From NCBI GenBank assembly GCA_024277285.1, contig JAJRVM010000139.1, positions 1 through 64,000 of the forward strand: 64,000 nt of DNA. The letters are read 5' to 3'. Every line of letters begins with the position of its first letter. The first letter of the stretch is position 1. This stretch comes from Planctomycetota bacterium (lineage in GTDB: Bacteria > Planctomycetota > Planctomycetia > Pirellulales > Pirellulaceae). Both the position numbers and the translations under genes were made by a program. Below are positions 44,476 to 54,073 of this stretch, piece after piece. Below the pieces are notes generated by a model, which saw only the letters and a program-made list of their open reading frames with translations, ran no database searches and had not been told where the DNA came from.

Positions 44476-44769
44476 TCAGTCATCACCCAGGACAGCTGGA
44501 ACACGATAACACTCGGCGTCCCGCTTCGGCGCATTGGCAAGCGCTTGATCCCGTTTGAGGCTCGGGACCATTTCGTCGTCGGCAAAGACGTTCGACAAGT
44601 TCAATGCATGCGCCATCGGTTGAACATCACTCGTGTCCAACTCGTCAAGCAATTCGATGTACTGAACCACTTGTCCTAGCTGGAGCGTCATTGCCTCCAA
44701 TTCCTGCGAACTCAGTTGCAACCGAGCCAACAGAGAGACTTTTTGGACGTCTGCGCGAGTGAGACTCAC
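44476..44769 (-). CDS. gatC: Asp-tRNA(Asn)/Glu-tRNA(Gln) amidotransferase subunit C
   Basis: The GTG start at 44769 overlaps the rpmB stop (GTGA), so translation is coupled. The 97-residue product shows the GatC pattern: LTRADVQKVSLLARLQLSSQ, LGQVVQYIELLDELDTSDVQ and PMAHALNLSNVFADDE. GatC wraps around GatA and GatB and stabilises the complex. Length is normal. Confidence 0.95.
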   Translation of the reverse strand: MSLTRADVQKVSLLARLQLSSQELEAMTLQLGQVVQYIELLDELDTSDVQPMAHALNLSNVFADDEMVPSLKRDQALANAPKRDAECYRVPAVLGDD

Positions 44770-45056
44770 TTCTTCGCCTTCGCCTTGGCCTGATCCACGC
44801 TAGGAAGATTGAACGGCCGCTGACGCACCACGCGCTGGACCGCACCGCTGCGCAGACACTGCGTGCAAACACGCGCCGTCTTGTTGGTGCCGTTGGGCGT
44901 CGTGATTTTCACACGCTGCAAGTTCGGTTTGAACTGCCGACGCGTAATGCCGGTGATTTTCGTACCTACCCCACCCAAGTACTTGGCCTTACCACGCGTC
45001 TCGACGCGGTTGCCCACCTGAGTACCTTTGCCGCAAATTTCGCAAACCCGTGCCAT
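44766..45056 (-). CDS. rpmB: 50S ribosomal protein L28
   Basis: The start at 45056 (MARVCEICGKGTQVGNRVET) is the family start; the frame is open further upstream without support. The 96-residue product has two zinc-type Cys pairs (CEICGKG and CTQC) and the conserved RRQFKPNLQRVKI. It is a large-subunit ribosomal protein. The 3' end overlaps gatC by 4 bases, linking ribosome and tRNA-amidation gene expression. Confidence 0.95.
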   Translation of the reverse strand: MARVCEICGKGTQVGNRVETRGKAKYLGGVGTKITGITRRQFKPNLQRVKITTPNGTNKTARVCTQCLRSGAVQRVVRQRPFNLPSVDQAKAKAKK

Positions 45057-45201
45057 GGGGTTCCCCTCAGTGACTGGAGCCTCAATGATTTTGGAAACCG
45101 TACAGTATAGCGACGCGTTGCCAAGCCGCAACGCCACCACCCACCCCCTCTTTCGGGCAACGCACACCAAATCTCATTCAAGGGCAAATGTCGCTCGCCC
45201 A

Positions 45202-46014
45202 TCAGACGGACTTCGCATATGGACGAGTTATCGCCAACACCTCGTCCAAAACCCGGCGATTGGTGCCGATCCCTTCACCGTGATAAATGGTCCGATTACC
45301 TTGCCAATCGGTAAACGTACCGCCAGCTTCCTCCAATATGGGCTGCAGTGCCGCAGCGTCCCAGACACTCATTACCGGGTCAACCATCGCTTCAGCGCGC
45401 CCAGTCACCACCAGCAAATAGCCGTAACAATCGCCCCAAGTCCGAGTAATATAGGCATGGCGCTGCAGCTCATGAAATGCCTGCCAGGCGTCGCGGCGTT
45501 CAAACAGATCGACTTGCGAGGTAACAAACAGCCCATCCGCCAAACTCTCACGCGAGGAGACTCGTGCCGCTTTGGGCTCGTTGTTGCCCACCTCGTACCA
45601 CGCACCGCCCCCCTCGGCCGCAAACACACATTCATCCATGGCAGGCAGACGAATCACGCCGGCAACACTTCGTTGATTGTATTCCACACCAATGAGCGTG
45701 CCGTAGAGCGGCACACCACTGACAAACGAAGTCGTGCCATCAATCGGGTCCAGAATCCAACGATACCCCGAACTGCCAGCACGCTGACCGAACTCCTCAC
45801 CAACAATCGCGTCGTCAGGAAATGCAGCCTCGATTTGCGCGCGCAACAACTGCTCCGCTTCACGGTCGGCGATTGTCACCGGCGAATCATCCGCCTTGCG
45901 TTCGATCGTAAACCGATCGCTGCGAAAATACTTCAAGGTCAATTCGCCAGCGTCGCGCGCAGCTTGACGAGCAAGAGTCAGGCGGGCTTCGATCGCTCGG
46001 TTATCGTCAGCCAT
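45202..46014 (-). CDS. hisN: Inositol-monophosphatase family phosphatase, HisN-like
   Basis: The 270-residue product has the metal-binding motifs of the IMPase superfamily: GEEFG (first Glu), WILDPIDGTTSFVSGVPLYG (Asp-Pro-Ile-Asp-Gly-Thr) and WDAAALQPILEEAGG (final Asp). The DPIDGTTSF(V)xGVPLYGTLIG form resembles histidinol-phosphate phosphatases of the HisN type more than typical SuhB proteins. If HisN, it removes phosphate from histidinol phosphate in histidine synthesis. Substrate choice within the family cannot be proved by eye. Rrf2 regulator lies upstream. Confidence 0.8.
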   Translation of the reverse strand: MADDNRAIEARLTLARQAARDAGELTLKYFRSDRFTIERKADDSPVTIADREAEQLLRAQIEAAFPDDAIVGEEFGQRAGSSGYRWILDPIDGTTSFVSGVPLYGTLIGVEYNQRSVAGVIRLPAMDECVFAAEGGGAWYEVGNNEPKAARVSSRESLADGLFVTSQVDLFERRDAWQAFHELQRHAYITRTWGDCYGYLLVVTGRAEAMVDPVMSVWDAAALQPILEEAGGTFTDWQGNRTIYHGEGIGTNRRVLDEVLAITRPYAKSV

Positions 46015-46174
46015 GGCGTATCACTGGCCATGCCAGTGCCTGGGAAGTAGCGTCTGCGGATCAGTCTCTGGAGCAAGAAAACAGGCGTCGAGAAAGGTTG
46101 GCCGACACGAGGCCTGGCAAGAACTCCGGCCCACGTCAGCCCTACTACACATGGTCCTACTACACACAGCCCCA

Positions 46175-46609
46175 TTAGCTGGGATCGATTGCCTCTTTCT
46201 TGTCCGGCAACGTCGGCGGCTCAAGTAGTTGCGAAAGCTTGATGGCTTCAAGCTGGCGGCGCGAATTATCGGTGACCTGCTGCAACGCGTCCTGCAAACG
46301 GTTCTGTGAGTCGGCAGACATACCTGCAGTGACCGGTTCGCCCGTATTGAGCGGCCCTTCGATCGCCTCAATCACTTCCAACAAAGAGACTTGGTCAGGT
46401 GACCGGACAAGTGAATAACCACCATCCACGCCACGCGTCGAACGAAGGATTCCGTGCGTCACCAGATTGCGGAGGATCTGAAGCAAGAAACGCTCTGGCA
46501 TCTTTCCGTCCGCCGCCAGTTGGCTACATGGTACGGGCGTCGAGGAATCGCTCTTCGCCAACTGAAGTGTGGCGCGTACCGCATAAGCGACTGTCCGTGA
46601 TAGCTTCAT
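46175..46609 (-). CDS. Rrf2-family transcriptional regulator without the Fe-S cysteines
   Basis: The 144-residue product has the Rrf2 winged helix: MKLSRTVAYAVRATLQLAKS, then GKMPERFLLQILRNLVTHGI, LRSTRGVDGGYSLVRSPDQV and SLLEVIEAIEGPLN. IscR and NsrR carry three Cys after this point. None is present here; the only Cys is in the N-terminal part (VPCSQLA). It probably senses something other than an Fe-S cluster, or another ligand. Targets are unknown; hisN lies downstream. Confidence 0.88.
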   Translation of the reverse strand: MKLSRTVAYAVRATLQLAKSDSSTPVPCSQLAADGKMPERFLLQILRNLVTHGILRSTRGVDGGYSLVRSPDQVSLLEVIEAIEGPLNTGEPVTAGMSADSQNRLQDALQQVTDNSRRQLEAIKLSQLLEPPTLPDKKEAIDPS

Positions 46610-47147
46610 CGTCGTAACCCGCCTTTATTGCGATCGAAATTCCCACCGCCCAATTGAGAAACCCAATTGAGGATGTCGTCTGGTTGAGAATACGTCCGAT
46701 CGAAGATGCCTGCACTGATGGCTCTAACATGGCTGGCAACCGTGACGCCTGCACCAAGTCATGCCTGTTACCGAATCTGCCTCATCTCGGTAGCACCAAA
46801 TTATAAGCAATCGAAATCACTTTCGCATGCCAGCCGCTTCAAAACTACATAGCAACAGGTAACCGCAACACACATGCCAATACCTCAGCCTCACGAGCAT
46901 GGCACCAACCACGCTCCCCAACAGCCTCCTGGGGCACTGGCTTCCGGGAACTGGCTTCCGGGGGGGACTCGCATGCACAGCAGCCTACCACAAAACCGTC
47001 CACAAACCACGTGTACGGACCCGCCAATGATGGGCCCTGACCGCGTGCCTCGCAACGGCTTGATGCGACCTGCCCCAACCTCTCAAAACGTCTGAATTAC
47101 ACCATCGATATCGGGCATTAATCTATCAAAGTCATGCCGAATGTCAA
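46610..47147. other. Intergenic region between Rrf2 gene and lspA
   Basis: No gene is seen in 538 bp. It holds a 14-bp tandem duplication (actggcttccggg at 46936-46948 and 46950-46962). No riboswitch or terminator is evident. Confidence 0.55.
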
Positions 47148-47789
47148 TTAGTCGCGATGGCGTATTGCGTGCCACACCAACAAGATAGCACCACAAACCA
47201 GGAAGGAATCGGCCAAATTGAAGATCGGCCAATCAAAGTTGATCGCATCGATTTTGAAGTGCAACCAATCGCGAACCGCATAGACCGGCTCACCCACTTC
47301 GTGTACCAACTTGCCAGTCCGGTCATACACGTTGACCCAAGTCAAGCCGTGCAGCCCGAGGCGGTCGTACAGGTTCCCCAAGATTCCCGCCATGACGAAG
47401 CTGAGTGCCGTGGTCAAATGCAGGTCGCGCGCCTGCCGGGCAAAGACCAGCCACAAAATGATCCCCACAGCCGCAACCACCGAGAGAGCGGCAAATGCCA
47501 CAACTTGGCCCTGCCCCACCCCGAACACAGCGCCTTCGTTCAGGCTGGTCTCAAAACCAAAAATGTCATCGACCAGCCAAACGGGGGGGGCTGGCACGCC
47601 CTGTTGAACCTGCTGATATCCCAAACGGCCGAAAATCCAGCTCTTGGTCAGCAGGTCCGCCGCGCAACCGCCAACTGCGATCGTGACGAAGACGAGCGCA
47701 GCAATGCCGACACGAACGCTTCCGCCAGCGTCGTCAACGCTGGAGTTCGGTAGCACATTTGATGCAGTGGGGGGTGTAGGGGATTGCAT
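47148..47789 (-). CDS. lspA: Lipoprotein signal peptidase (signal peptidase II)
   Basis: The 213-residue product (start at 47789, tentative) has four membrane helices and both catalytic Asp blocks: GILGNLYDRLGLHGLTWV (first Asp) and PIFNLADSFLVCGAILL (second Asp). It cuts prolipoproteins before the lipid-modified Cys, as would be needed for the lipoprotein at 27375-28514. The start lies inside the 3' end of the DksA-type gene, giving an overlap of 56 bases; a GTG at 47756 is an alternative. Insertion-type loop around residues 125-165 is longer than in E. coli LspA. Confidence 0.88.
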   Translation of the reverse strand: MQSPTPPTASNVLPNSSVDDAGGSVRVGIAALVFVTIAVGGCAADLLTKSWIFGRLGYQQVQQGVPAPPVWLVDDIFGFETSLNEGAVFGVGQGQVVAFAALSVVAAVGIILWLVFARQARDLHLTTALSFVMAGILGNLYDRLGLHGLTWVNVYDRTGKLVHEVGEPVYAVRDWLHFKIDAINFDWPIFNLADSFLVCGAILLVWHAIRHRD

Positions 47790-48105
47790 TGAGACGCGTC
47801 TTAGGGATTCGGCCGCTACATTCTGTGCACGAACCATACGTCTCTTCTTCAATCCTTTCAAGAGCAGCCTCGATCAGCTCGAGCGTGCCTTCGTCGTTCT
47901 CCATCAATCCTAACGTGAATTCCTGCTCGAAATTATCGGTGCCAAGGTCCGCCATGTGGATCGGCATGCTCGATAAATCACCACTCGCCTCGGACCGCGT
48001 CCGCTTCAGCGCCGCATCTGCCATCGCGCTCACGTCACCGCGCAATCGAGCGCGTAGCTCAAGAAGCTTTTCCTTAAACGGCTGCATATTTGGTTTTTTT
48101 CTCAT
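47734..48105 (-). CDS. DksA/TraR-family C4 zinc-finger protein
   Basis: The 123-residue product (start at 48105; 48123 also possible) has a helical N-terminal half (KLLELRARLRGDVSAMADAA), a DksA-type segment (DNFEQEFTLGLMENDEGTLE) and a C-terminal zinc finger CTECSGRIPKTRLNAIPY followed by PHCIKC (CxxC-17-CxxC). DksA relatives bind RNA polymerase in the secondary channel and modulate promoters with ppGpp. Whether the coiled-coil tip has the acidic pair of true DksA is uncertain. It overlaps lspA downstream. Confidence 0.85.
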   Translation of the reverse strand: MRKKPNMQPFKEKLLELRARLRGDVSAMADAALKRTRSEASGDLSSMPIHMADLGTDNFEQEFTLGLMENDEGTLELIEAALERIEEETYGSCTECSGRIPKTRLNAIPYTPHCIKCATELQR

Positions 48106-48161
48106 CTCTGTTGACCCCATCACGACGCGTGGCCGTGTTTCCTGAAGTTCTCATAGTCACC

Positions 48162-48204
48162 CACAATGACACGTCACCACAATGACACGTCACCACAATG
48201 ACAC
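48162..48204. repeat. Tandem array, 16-bp x 2.7
   Basis: The unit cacaatgacacgtcac occurs at 48162-48177 and 48178-48193, with a partial third copy to 48204. It lies just upstream (minus strand) of the DksA-type gene. Confidence 0.93.
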
Positions 48205-48293
48205 CCGAGTTGTGATCCTGGCCAATCCAAGTCCCTGGCCGCCTCAGTTTCTCTTCGATCCTTCTGCCCACTTTCGTCTTTGATCCCCCCGCC

Positions 48294-48355
48294 GGCCAGT
48301 GACCCCGGCCAGTGACCCCGGCCAGTGACCCCGGCCAGTGACCCCGGCCAGTGAC
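48294..48355. repeat. Tandem array, 13-bp x 4.8
   Basis: The unit ggccagtgacccc occurs at 48294-48306, 48307-48319, 48320-48332 and 48333-48345, with a 10-base partial copy to 48355. There are no spacers, so it is not CRISPR. Confidence 0.95.
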
Positions 48356-48363
48356 ACTTCACC

Positions 48364-48402
48364 CAGCCCGCTGTCCCAGCCCGCTGTCGCAGCCCGCTGT
48401 CG
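48364..48402. repeat. Tandem array, 13-bp x 3
   Basis: The unit cagcccgctgtc(c/g) occurs at 48364-48376, 48377-48389 and 48390-48402, then decays into cagtccgcagtcc. It begins nine bases after the previous array, which has the same unit length but a different sequence. Confidence 0.93.
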
Positions 48403-49130
48403 CAGTCCGCAGTCCGAGCAAAACTTCTGTGCTGCCTTTCCTGTGCTGCAACTCGGCGAACCACGCAATTGCCAGCCGCAAACACAAACCCAATCTCGGC
48501 AGCTCAATCTTGCCAAGCCCTTAGCGGGGGATCGACTTCCCTAACATCCTCAACAAGGTCGCGGATGCTTCCCAACTCATCACCTCCAGAACCTGTTTAT
48601 TCTAGACAGCCGTCAAACGACTGTCAAAGAGCCGACCCGGCCGTTGCGGGCGGCCTACACTTGAACAAGGCTGGACCGTCCTCGTCAAATCGTCGCAACC
48701 ATTGCCCACGATTCACCTTGTACCGCCCTATGACCTGCCCTAGACTGACGCCCCCAGCTCGGGACAATTGCCAAAAAACACCAGCATGCCAAATGGGGGG
48801 CAAATGCGTGTCCCATCCCTTTGGACGAACAAACACCACCTGCCGCAGGGGTTTGAGCATCGACCGGTGCAGAATCCCCACCCCCGCGATTGCTCGTGGA
48901 CGCTACTTCCGGACTGGATCGATCCCCCACTGGCCAGCTCCTGAACGACCCGACATTCTTGCAGCTACCGCAAACGTAAAAGAGAGACTCAAACGAAGCC
49001 CCCCCAACGCGAACTCCCAAATAACGACGTGCCCCGAGCGTCCCGCTCGGGCCCCAGACAGGTCCAAATTACGCCTCGTTTGCTGTCCGTAGGTTTTTCT
49101 CGTAACAGAATTTTTTGAGGGCATGAGTCT

Positions 49131-50531
49131 GTGACGGACACTCCTATCGCATTCCAACAGTGCATCGCACCTCAATGCGGCGCTACCTATTCGATTCAAG
49201 AAGTCCTGGTCGCATGTCCCAAATGTGGCGACTTGTTGGATGTGGCTTACGACTGGGATCGCGCCGCCGTGCCCCGTTCGCTCAGCGAGTTTGAAGCCAC
49301 GTGGGCACAGCGTCGCCAACCACATTGCCATAGCGGCGTTTGGCGTTTCCACCAGCTGCTGCCGTTTTGTGAAACGGACCAGATTGTGACCGTCGGCGAA
49401 GGACAAACGCTGTTCCAGCGCGCCGACCCCGTGGCAGCATTCACCGGGCTCGATCCGGGTCGCTTGTTTCTGCAGTACGAGGGCATGAATCCTTCCGGCA
49501 GCTTCAAGGACAACGGTATGACCGCAGCGTTCACCCATGCCCACATGACCGGTGCAGAACGAGCTGCCTGTGCATCGACCGGCAACACCAGCGCGTCACT
49601 GGCCATGTATTGCGCTGTGACTCGATTGATGAAAGCAGTGATTTTCATCGGCTCGGGAAAGATTTCCTACGGCAAGCTATCACAAGCACTCGACTACGGT
49701 GCGCTCACGGTCCAAATCGCAGGAGACTTCGACGATGCCATGGCCCGCGTCAAAGAGGTCTGCAGCGAACTGGGGATTTATCTGGTCAACAGCATCAACC
49801 CCTTCAGACTCGAAGGCCAGAAGACAATTATGCTGCGTGTGCTTGAGTCGCTCGCCTGGCAGGTGCCCGACTGGATAGTCGTCCCCGGTGGCAACCTGGG
49901 AAACTCAAGTGCCTTTGGCAAAGCGTTCGCCGAACTCAAACAACTTGGCCTGATCGACCGAGTGCCCCGTTTGGCGGTGATCAACGCCGCCGGAGCCGAT
50001 ACGCTCTATCAGCTGTACGAACAGCAAGGCATGCGTTGGCACCAAGGCCAGGCGGATATGAAAGTGGCCGACCAGTACGCTCAAGAACTAGACGCACAAC
50101 ACCAAAAAGCCTCGACCGTTGCCAGTGCGATCGAGATCAATCGACCGGTCAATTTCCGCAAATGCCTGCGCGCGCTTGAAGTGTGCGACGGCGTCGTGCG
50201 GCACGTAACCGACCAGGAGATACTGGACGCCAAAGCGCAAGTCGGTGCCGGTGGATTCGGTTGTGAACCGGCCAGCGCCGCAAGTGTTGCTGGAGTTAAA
50301 TTGCTACGCACCGAAGGCCTCATTGGTGCCGACCAGCGCGTCGTCTGCATCCTAACGGGTCATCTGCTGAAAGATCCCACTGCCACCGTGGCCTACCACT
50401 CCAGCGATCAGGCCCAATTCGACAAGGTACTGGGCAGTCGCGGCATACAGAGCGCCACCTTAGCCAATCGCGCCGTGACCGTTCCCAACGACCTGAGCGA
50501 AATCGTCAAGGCAATCCAACTCCACAGCTGA
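49131..50531 (+). CDS. thrC: Threonine synthase
   Basis: The GTG start follows GAGGG. The 466-residue PLP enzyme makes threonine from O-phosphohomoserine. The PLP-binding Lys is in [15 protein letters not shown]; the phosphate-binding glycine-rich loop is [30 protein letters not shown] is the substrate block. An N-terminal zinc-ribbon-like segment ([11 protein letters not shown] and CPKCGDLLD) is common to this ThrC subgroup. It is followed 250 bp later by dapB, another branch of the aspartate pathway. Confidence 0.95.
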   Translation: MTDTPIAFQQCIAPQCGATYSIQEVLVACPKCGDLLDVAYDWDRAAVPRSLSEFEATWAQRRQPHCHSGVWRFHQLLPFCETDQIVTVGEGQTLFQRADPVAAFTGLDPGRLFLQYEGMNPSGSFKDNGMTAAFTHAHMTGAERAACASTGNTSASLAMYCAVTRLMKAVIFIGSGKISYGKLSQALDYGALTVQIAGDFDDAMARVKEVCSELGIYLVNSINPFRLEGQKTIMLRVLESLAWQVPDWIVVPGGNLGNSSAFGKAFAELKQLGLIDRVPRLAVINAAGADTLYQLYEQQGMRWHQGQADMKVADQYAQELDAQHQKASTVASAIEINRPVNFRKCLRALEVCDGVVRHVTDQEILDAKAQVGAGGFGCEPASAASVAGVKLLRTEGLIGADQRVVCILTGHLLKDPTATVAYHSSDQAQFDKVLGSRGIQSATLANRAVTVPNDLSEIVKAIQLHS

Positions 50532-50781
50532 CGCCATCGGCGTTGGCACCACGCTCGTCGCGTCACTGCTCCCCGCTTACCATACCGGCCAAACGCGTCC
50601 GAAACCAACCCAAGCGATGGAGAGTCGCATCCGGGCGCCCCGTTTTTGTCTTCCTCAAACGCGTTGGGCGACTGCAACGACCTCGCTTCGGCTGCTATGA
50701 TGTTACGGTTCAATGAAACTGAATCGAATGGCACTCGACTGAAACAGCACACATAGGCAAAGGAATACGGAGTTTCCGCGC

Positions 50782-51579
50782 ATGAACACGATTCGATTGG
50801 CGATTCATGGTGCCGCCGGGCGGATGGGACAGAGGCTGGTGGCGTTGGCGACCGAGGATCCGGAACTGGAGGTCGTGGCGGGGCTCGAGTCAGCCACGCA
50901 CTCCGACCTGGGGCGTGACACCGGCAGACTGGCGGGGCTCCGTTCGATCGGTGTGCCACTCGGCTCCACACTCGAAGTCTCAGCCGACTGCGTCATCGAC
51001 TTCTCAACGCCCGACGCCATGTCCAACGTCGTCACATTGTGTCGCGATCGACAGCTGCCTCTCGTGCTGGCCACGACCGGTTTGACCGACGCCGATAAGG
51101 ATCTCGTCGCCGACCTTGCCCAGCAACTACCGGTCGTCTGGGCACCCAGCATGAGTCTGGCAGTGAATCTGACGATGAAGCTGGCGACGCTTGCCGCCGA
51201 GGCACTCAAGACTTGCCCTGGCGGGGCGGATGTCGAAATCATCGAGCGACACCACCGATTCAAGAAAGACGCCCCCAGCGGCACAGCACTCCGCTTCGGC
51301 GAATTGATCGCCAATGCCATGGGCCAGACGGAAGTGACTCACGGCCGACAGGGCCAGGTGGGCCAACGGCCGCACGGCGAGATTGGTTATCATGCATTGC
51401 GGATCGGAGACAATCCTGGGGAGCACACGATCGTGTTCGGCATGCTCGGCGAATCGATCGAGCTGTCGGTCCGCGCTTCAAACCGCGATTGCTATGCCAT
51501 TGGCGCGTTGGCCGCCGCCAAGTTCATCGTCCAACAACAGCCTGGCATCTACACGATGGTCGACGTTTTGGGTTTGTAA
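50782..51579 (+). CDS. dapB: 4-hydroxy-tetrahydrodipicolinate reductase
   Basis: The 265-residue product has the NAD(P)-binding N terminus (IRLAIHGAAGRMGQRLVALA) and the DapB signature block EIIERHHRFKKDAPSGTALR, with catalytic His and Lys and the SGTA substrate loop. It reduces the dihydrodipicolinate precursor toward lysine and diaminopimelate. Length fits the family. Diaminopimelate is a cell-wall component, consistent with the presence of peptidoglycan in planctomycetes. Confidence 0.96.
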   Translation: MNTIRLAIHGAAGRMGQRLVALATEDPELEVVAGLESATHSDLGRDTGRLAGLRSIGVPLGSTLEVSADCVIDFSTPDAMSNVVTLCRDRQLPLVLATTGLTDADKDLVADLAQQLPVVWAPSMSLAVNLTMKLATLAAEALKTCPGGADVEIIERHHRFKKDAPSGTALRFGELIANAMGQTEVTHGRQGQVGQRPHGEIGYHALRIGDNPGEHTIVFGMLGESIELSVRASNRDCYAIGALAAAKFIVQQQPGIYTMVDVLGL

Positions 51580-51921
51580 CTTAAGGCGTTGAACAACCTT
51601 GCCTCACGGCAGAGCAGTGCGTGGTGCCGGTGCGGCCTGACGCCTGCAGCCCGAAGGGCCGCTGCTATGCAACCCCAGGGTGACACGCTTGCAACGTGTG
51701 GCACTGGCTCCGTTCGCGAGTGGTATGGGTTGGTGATGGTGTGTCTTACGCGCTCACTCAGCCAGTGCCACACATCGCCCGTGAAGCGAAGCCACGCTCG
51801 GCTTAGTGCGGCCTCGGCAGCGCGGCGGTTTGGTGGTGAGTTGCTTGTTCGGCCTGCAAGGCCGTAACAGACAGAAAACCGAAATGGTGGCAACCTCCTC
51901 AGCAACTCAGTCAACACCATC
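51580..51921. other. Convergent gap between dapB and the nitrilase gene
   Basis: There is no gene. It contains a short piece resembling the CCTAGG-ended repeat family (gcccgaagggccgctgctatg near 51650) and small GC palindromes. It is expected to hold terminators for both convergent genes; none is clear. Confidence 0.5.
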
Positions 51922-52875
51922 TTATCGAGCCCCCACTGCCTCCTCCTTCGACTCTGTGATCACGCGATACAGTTCGGGACGGCGTTGTGCCGCATTGCGG
52001 CTAAACTGGCGAATGCGTCGAATCTTCTTCAAATCGATTGTGGCAGTCAGATAGGCTTCTTTGGCACTGCTCACGCGGGCCAGAATCTGGCTGGGCCACT
52101 GTGCGATCGTGGTTCCCGCGCCATAGGCCTGGTTCGTGGCAACCATGGCAACTTCGTTGCGAAACACGGCCGATCGGATAATAAAATCTTCCACCGCCCC
52201 TTGGCGACCGTTGATCCACACCAATACTTCGGCTCCTTCGAGTGACAGAACGCGGAAGCTCTCGGGAAACCAACCGTCATAGCAGGTCAAGATGCCAACC
52301 TTGCCGAAATCAAGATCAAAAACCGGAAACCGATCGCCGCGTTTCATTTTCCATTCGGGATCGTGGGTCAGGAACCACTGTTGGTCCTTGCCTGCCGGAG
52401 GCTCCGACCAAGGTGGTTTGCCCTCCCATTGATCGACCGCCGCGTGAACCTTGTGGTACTTTCCGGCAATTTCCCCTGTTCGGTCGAACAGCAATGCCGT
52501 GTTGGCAAACGTCTGGTCCGGGTAATCTTCCCAACAGCCAATGATCACATAGATCTTGCCGGCGGCTGCGGCTGCGGCGATTGTCTTGGTCTCCAGCCCC
52601 GGCACGCGGATGTGCCCCAACACATACTCTGGGAAAACCACCAACTGCGCACCGTCAGCCGCCGCACGCGCGATGTACTGCACAACCGCCTTGGTCGGAT
52701 CCAAACCAGGGCGAGGCAGATCAGTCTTGTCGTAGCCAAGCAGTTGGACTGCGGCTATTTTGACTCGGCCATCAGTGTCGGGCACATGCGACGGTTGGCC
52801 ACCCGCCACTCGCCTACTCAGTGAGACCGATACGGTCAACAAAATGATCGTGACCAAAAAATGACGATTAAACAT
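51922..52875 (-). CDS. Exported carbon-nitrogen hydrolase (nitrilase superfamily)
   Basis: GGGAG lies 8 bases before the ATG. The 317-residue product begins with a signal peptide (FLVTIILLTVSVSLSRRVAG). The catalytic triad of the superfamily is visible: Glu in VVFPEYVLG, Lys in GKYHKVHAAVD, Cys in GILTCYDGWFPESFR. Such enzymes cut amides or nitriles. Export to the periplasm is unusual for the family, whose members are mostly cytoplasmic. Substrate is unknown. It is not clearly linked to its neighbours. Confidence 0.87.
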   Translation of the reverse strand: MFNRHFLVTIILLTVSVSLSRRVAGGQPSHVPDTDGRVKIAAVQLLGYDKTDLPRPGLDPTKAVVQYIARAAADGAQLVVFPEYVLGHIRVPGLETKTIAAAAAAGKIYVIIGCWEDYPDQTFANTALLFDRTGEIAGKYHKVHAAVDQWEGKPPWSEPPAGKDQQWFLTHDPEWKMKRGDRFPVFDLDFGKVGILTCYDGWFPESFRVLSLEGAEVLVWINGRQGAVEDFIIRSAVFRNEVAMVATNQAYGAGTTIAQWPSQILARVSSAKEAYLTATIDLKKIRRIRQFSRNAAQRRPELYRVITESKEEAVGAR

Positions 52876-53016
52876 ATCGGTAACTCCCCAATACCAGCCA
52901 ATTATCGTTCACAAAAGAGAGGCAGCCAGCGTTCGCCAACGCACACACTCAGCAAAGCAATCACTCGCGCACGGCACTCTCTTAATTGCTCCCCCTCGCT
53001 CACACGCCCATTCGCA

Positions 53017-54054
53017 TCATCCACCGTTCTCTGCGGCGGCCAACAGTACGGCACCTTGGACCACGACACTCTCGCCCAGCGCAGCCGGCGCGATGGTGTA
53101 ACTGCCGGCCAGCGGTGGAAAGACGTAGCGTGCGACTTCGCGACGCACGGGAGCGAAAAACAAACGCGCACCCATCAACGAAACGCCGCCACCGATAACG
53201 ACCACCTCCGGTGCCAATAACGTGATCACCTGTGCAATCGCCCACCCAAGCACCTGACAGGCATGGTCAAGTAGGCTCTGTGCCAGCAGATTTCCTTCTT
53301 CCGCAGCTTGTGCGACGAGCAATGCGGTCAGCCGCTCGACATGACACTCGCAGCGATCCAATAGGTCCGCCGCGTACTCTTCGTCCGCCTCGCGCGCATC
53401 ATCCAACTTGCGTTGCAACTGAGCCGCATTAAGCCGCGAATCGTCGCGATCAAACGTGGGGAATCGGTGCATGGCATGATTCGTCACGCGTTGCCGAGCA
53501 GCGGCGGCAATTCCCCAACCACTGGCCAACGATTCGACCGTCGCATCCGCCTGATCCGCCAACAGACCAGGACGCAAGTGGCCAATCTCGCTGGCTGCCG
53601 GCCGTCCCGCGCCCAGCAATTGGTCGTCCAATACGAATCCGCCTCCCACGCCCGTTCCGACCGTCACATAGAATACACTGCGCCGCCCCTGCCCTGCTCC
53701 GAAACGCGCTTCCGCTAACGTCGCACAATCACAGTCATTGCCCAACGTGGCCGGTACACCGAACGTTTCTTGACACCACTGAACCAAATGGTAGTTGTCC
53801 CAACCTTGAATCTGGTGGCTGGTGATGACTCGCCCCTGATCACGGTCGACCGGTCCGCCAAAACCGATGCCGATACATTCAACCGGATACCGTGCCATGA
53901 GTGCCGTGCCAAGCTGCTGAATCTGCTGCAGAATCCCCACGGCGCCATTCTCAGGCACGATATCGGCACGTGCCAATTCGACCAGATCGGCGGAATGGCC
54001 ATCCCCCACACCCAGCTGCAGTTTCGTGCCGCCAATCTCAATGCCCAGCAACAT
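53017..54054 (-). CDS. ROK-family sugar kinase-like protein lacking the zinc motif
   Basis: The start at 54054 (MLLGIEIGGTKLQLGVGDGH) has GAGGA 7 bases upstream. The 345-residue product has the ATP-binding DxGxT-like IEIGGTK, the catalytic GNDCDCATLAE region and VTVGTGVGGGFVLDDQLLGA. The family zinc motif (Cys-x-Cys-Gly-x4-Cys-x-Glu after GExGH) is absent: after ASEIGHLRPGL comes ADQADATVESLASG with no Cys. It follows the SIS-domain isomerase gene by 19 bp, which suggests a joint role in sugar phosphate metabolism. Specificity is unknown. Confidence 0.85.
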   Translation of the reverse strand: MLLGIEIGGTKLQLGVGDGHSADLVELARADIVPENGAVGILQQIQQLGTALMARYPVECIGIGFGGPVDRDQGRVITSHQIQGWDNYHLVQWCQETFGVPATLGNDCDCATLAEARFGAGQGRRSVFYVTVGTGVGGGFVLDDQLLGAGRPAASEIGHLRPGLLADQADATVESLASGWGIAAAARQRVTNHAMHRFPTFDRDDSRLNAAQLQRKLDDAREADEEYAADLLDRCECHVERLTALLVAQAAEEGNLLAQSLLDHACQVLGWAIAQVITLLAPEVVVIGGGVSLMGARLFFAPVRREVARYVFPPLAGSYTIAPAALGESVVVQGAVLLAAAENGG

Positions 54055-54073
54055 CACAAGGTCCTCGTTGCTT

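Larger units (their letters stand above)
48106..49130. other. Intergenic region with three consecutive tandem arrays
   Basis: No gene is supported in ~1 kb. Arrays lie at 48162-48204 (16-bp unit), 48294-48355 (13-bp unit) and 48364-48402 (13-bp unit). The remainder (about 48420-49130) is unremarkable and carries the promoter region of thrC at its end, with GAGGG 9-10 bases before the GTG start. Confidence 0.7.

Noticed and set aside
48162..48402. CRISPR-like array
   Set aside because: Units are 13-16 bp, contiguous and without spacers; no cas genes are present.
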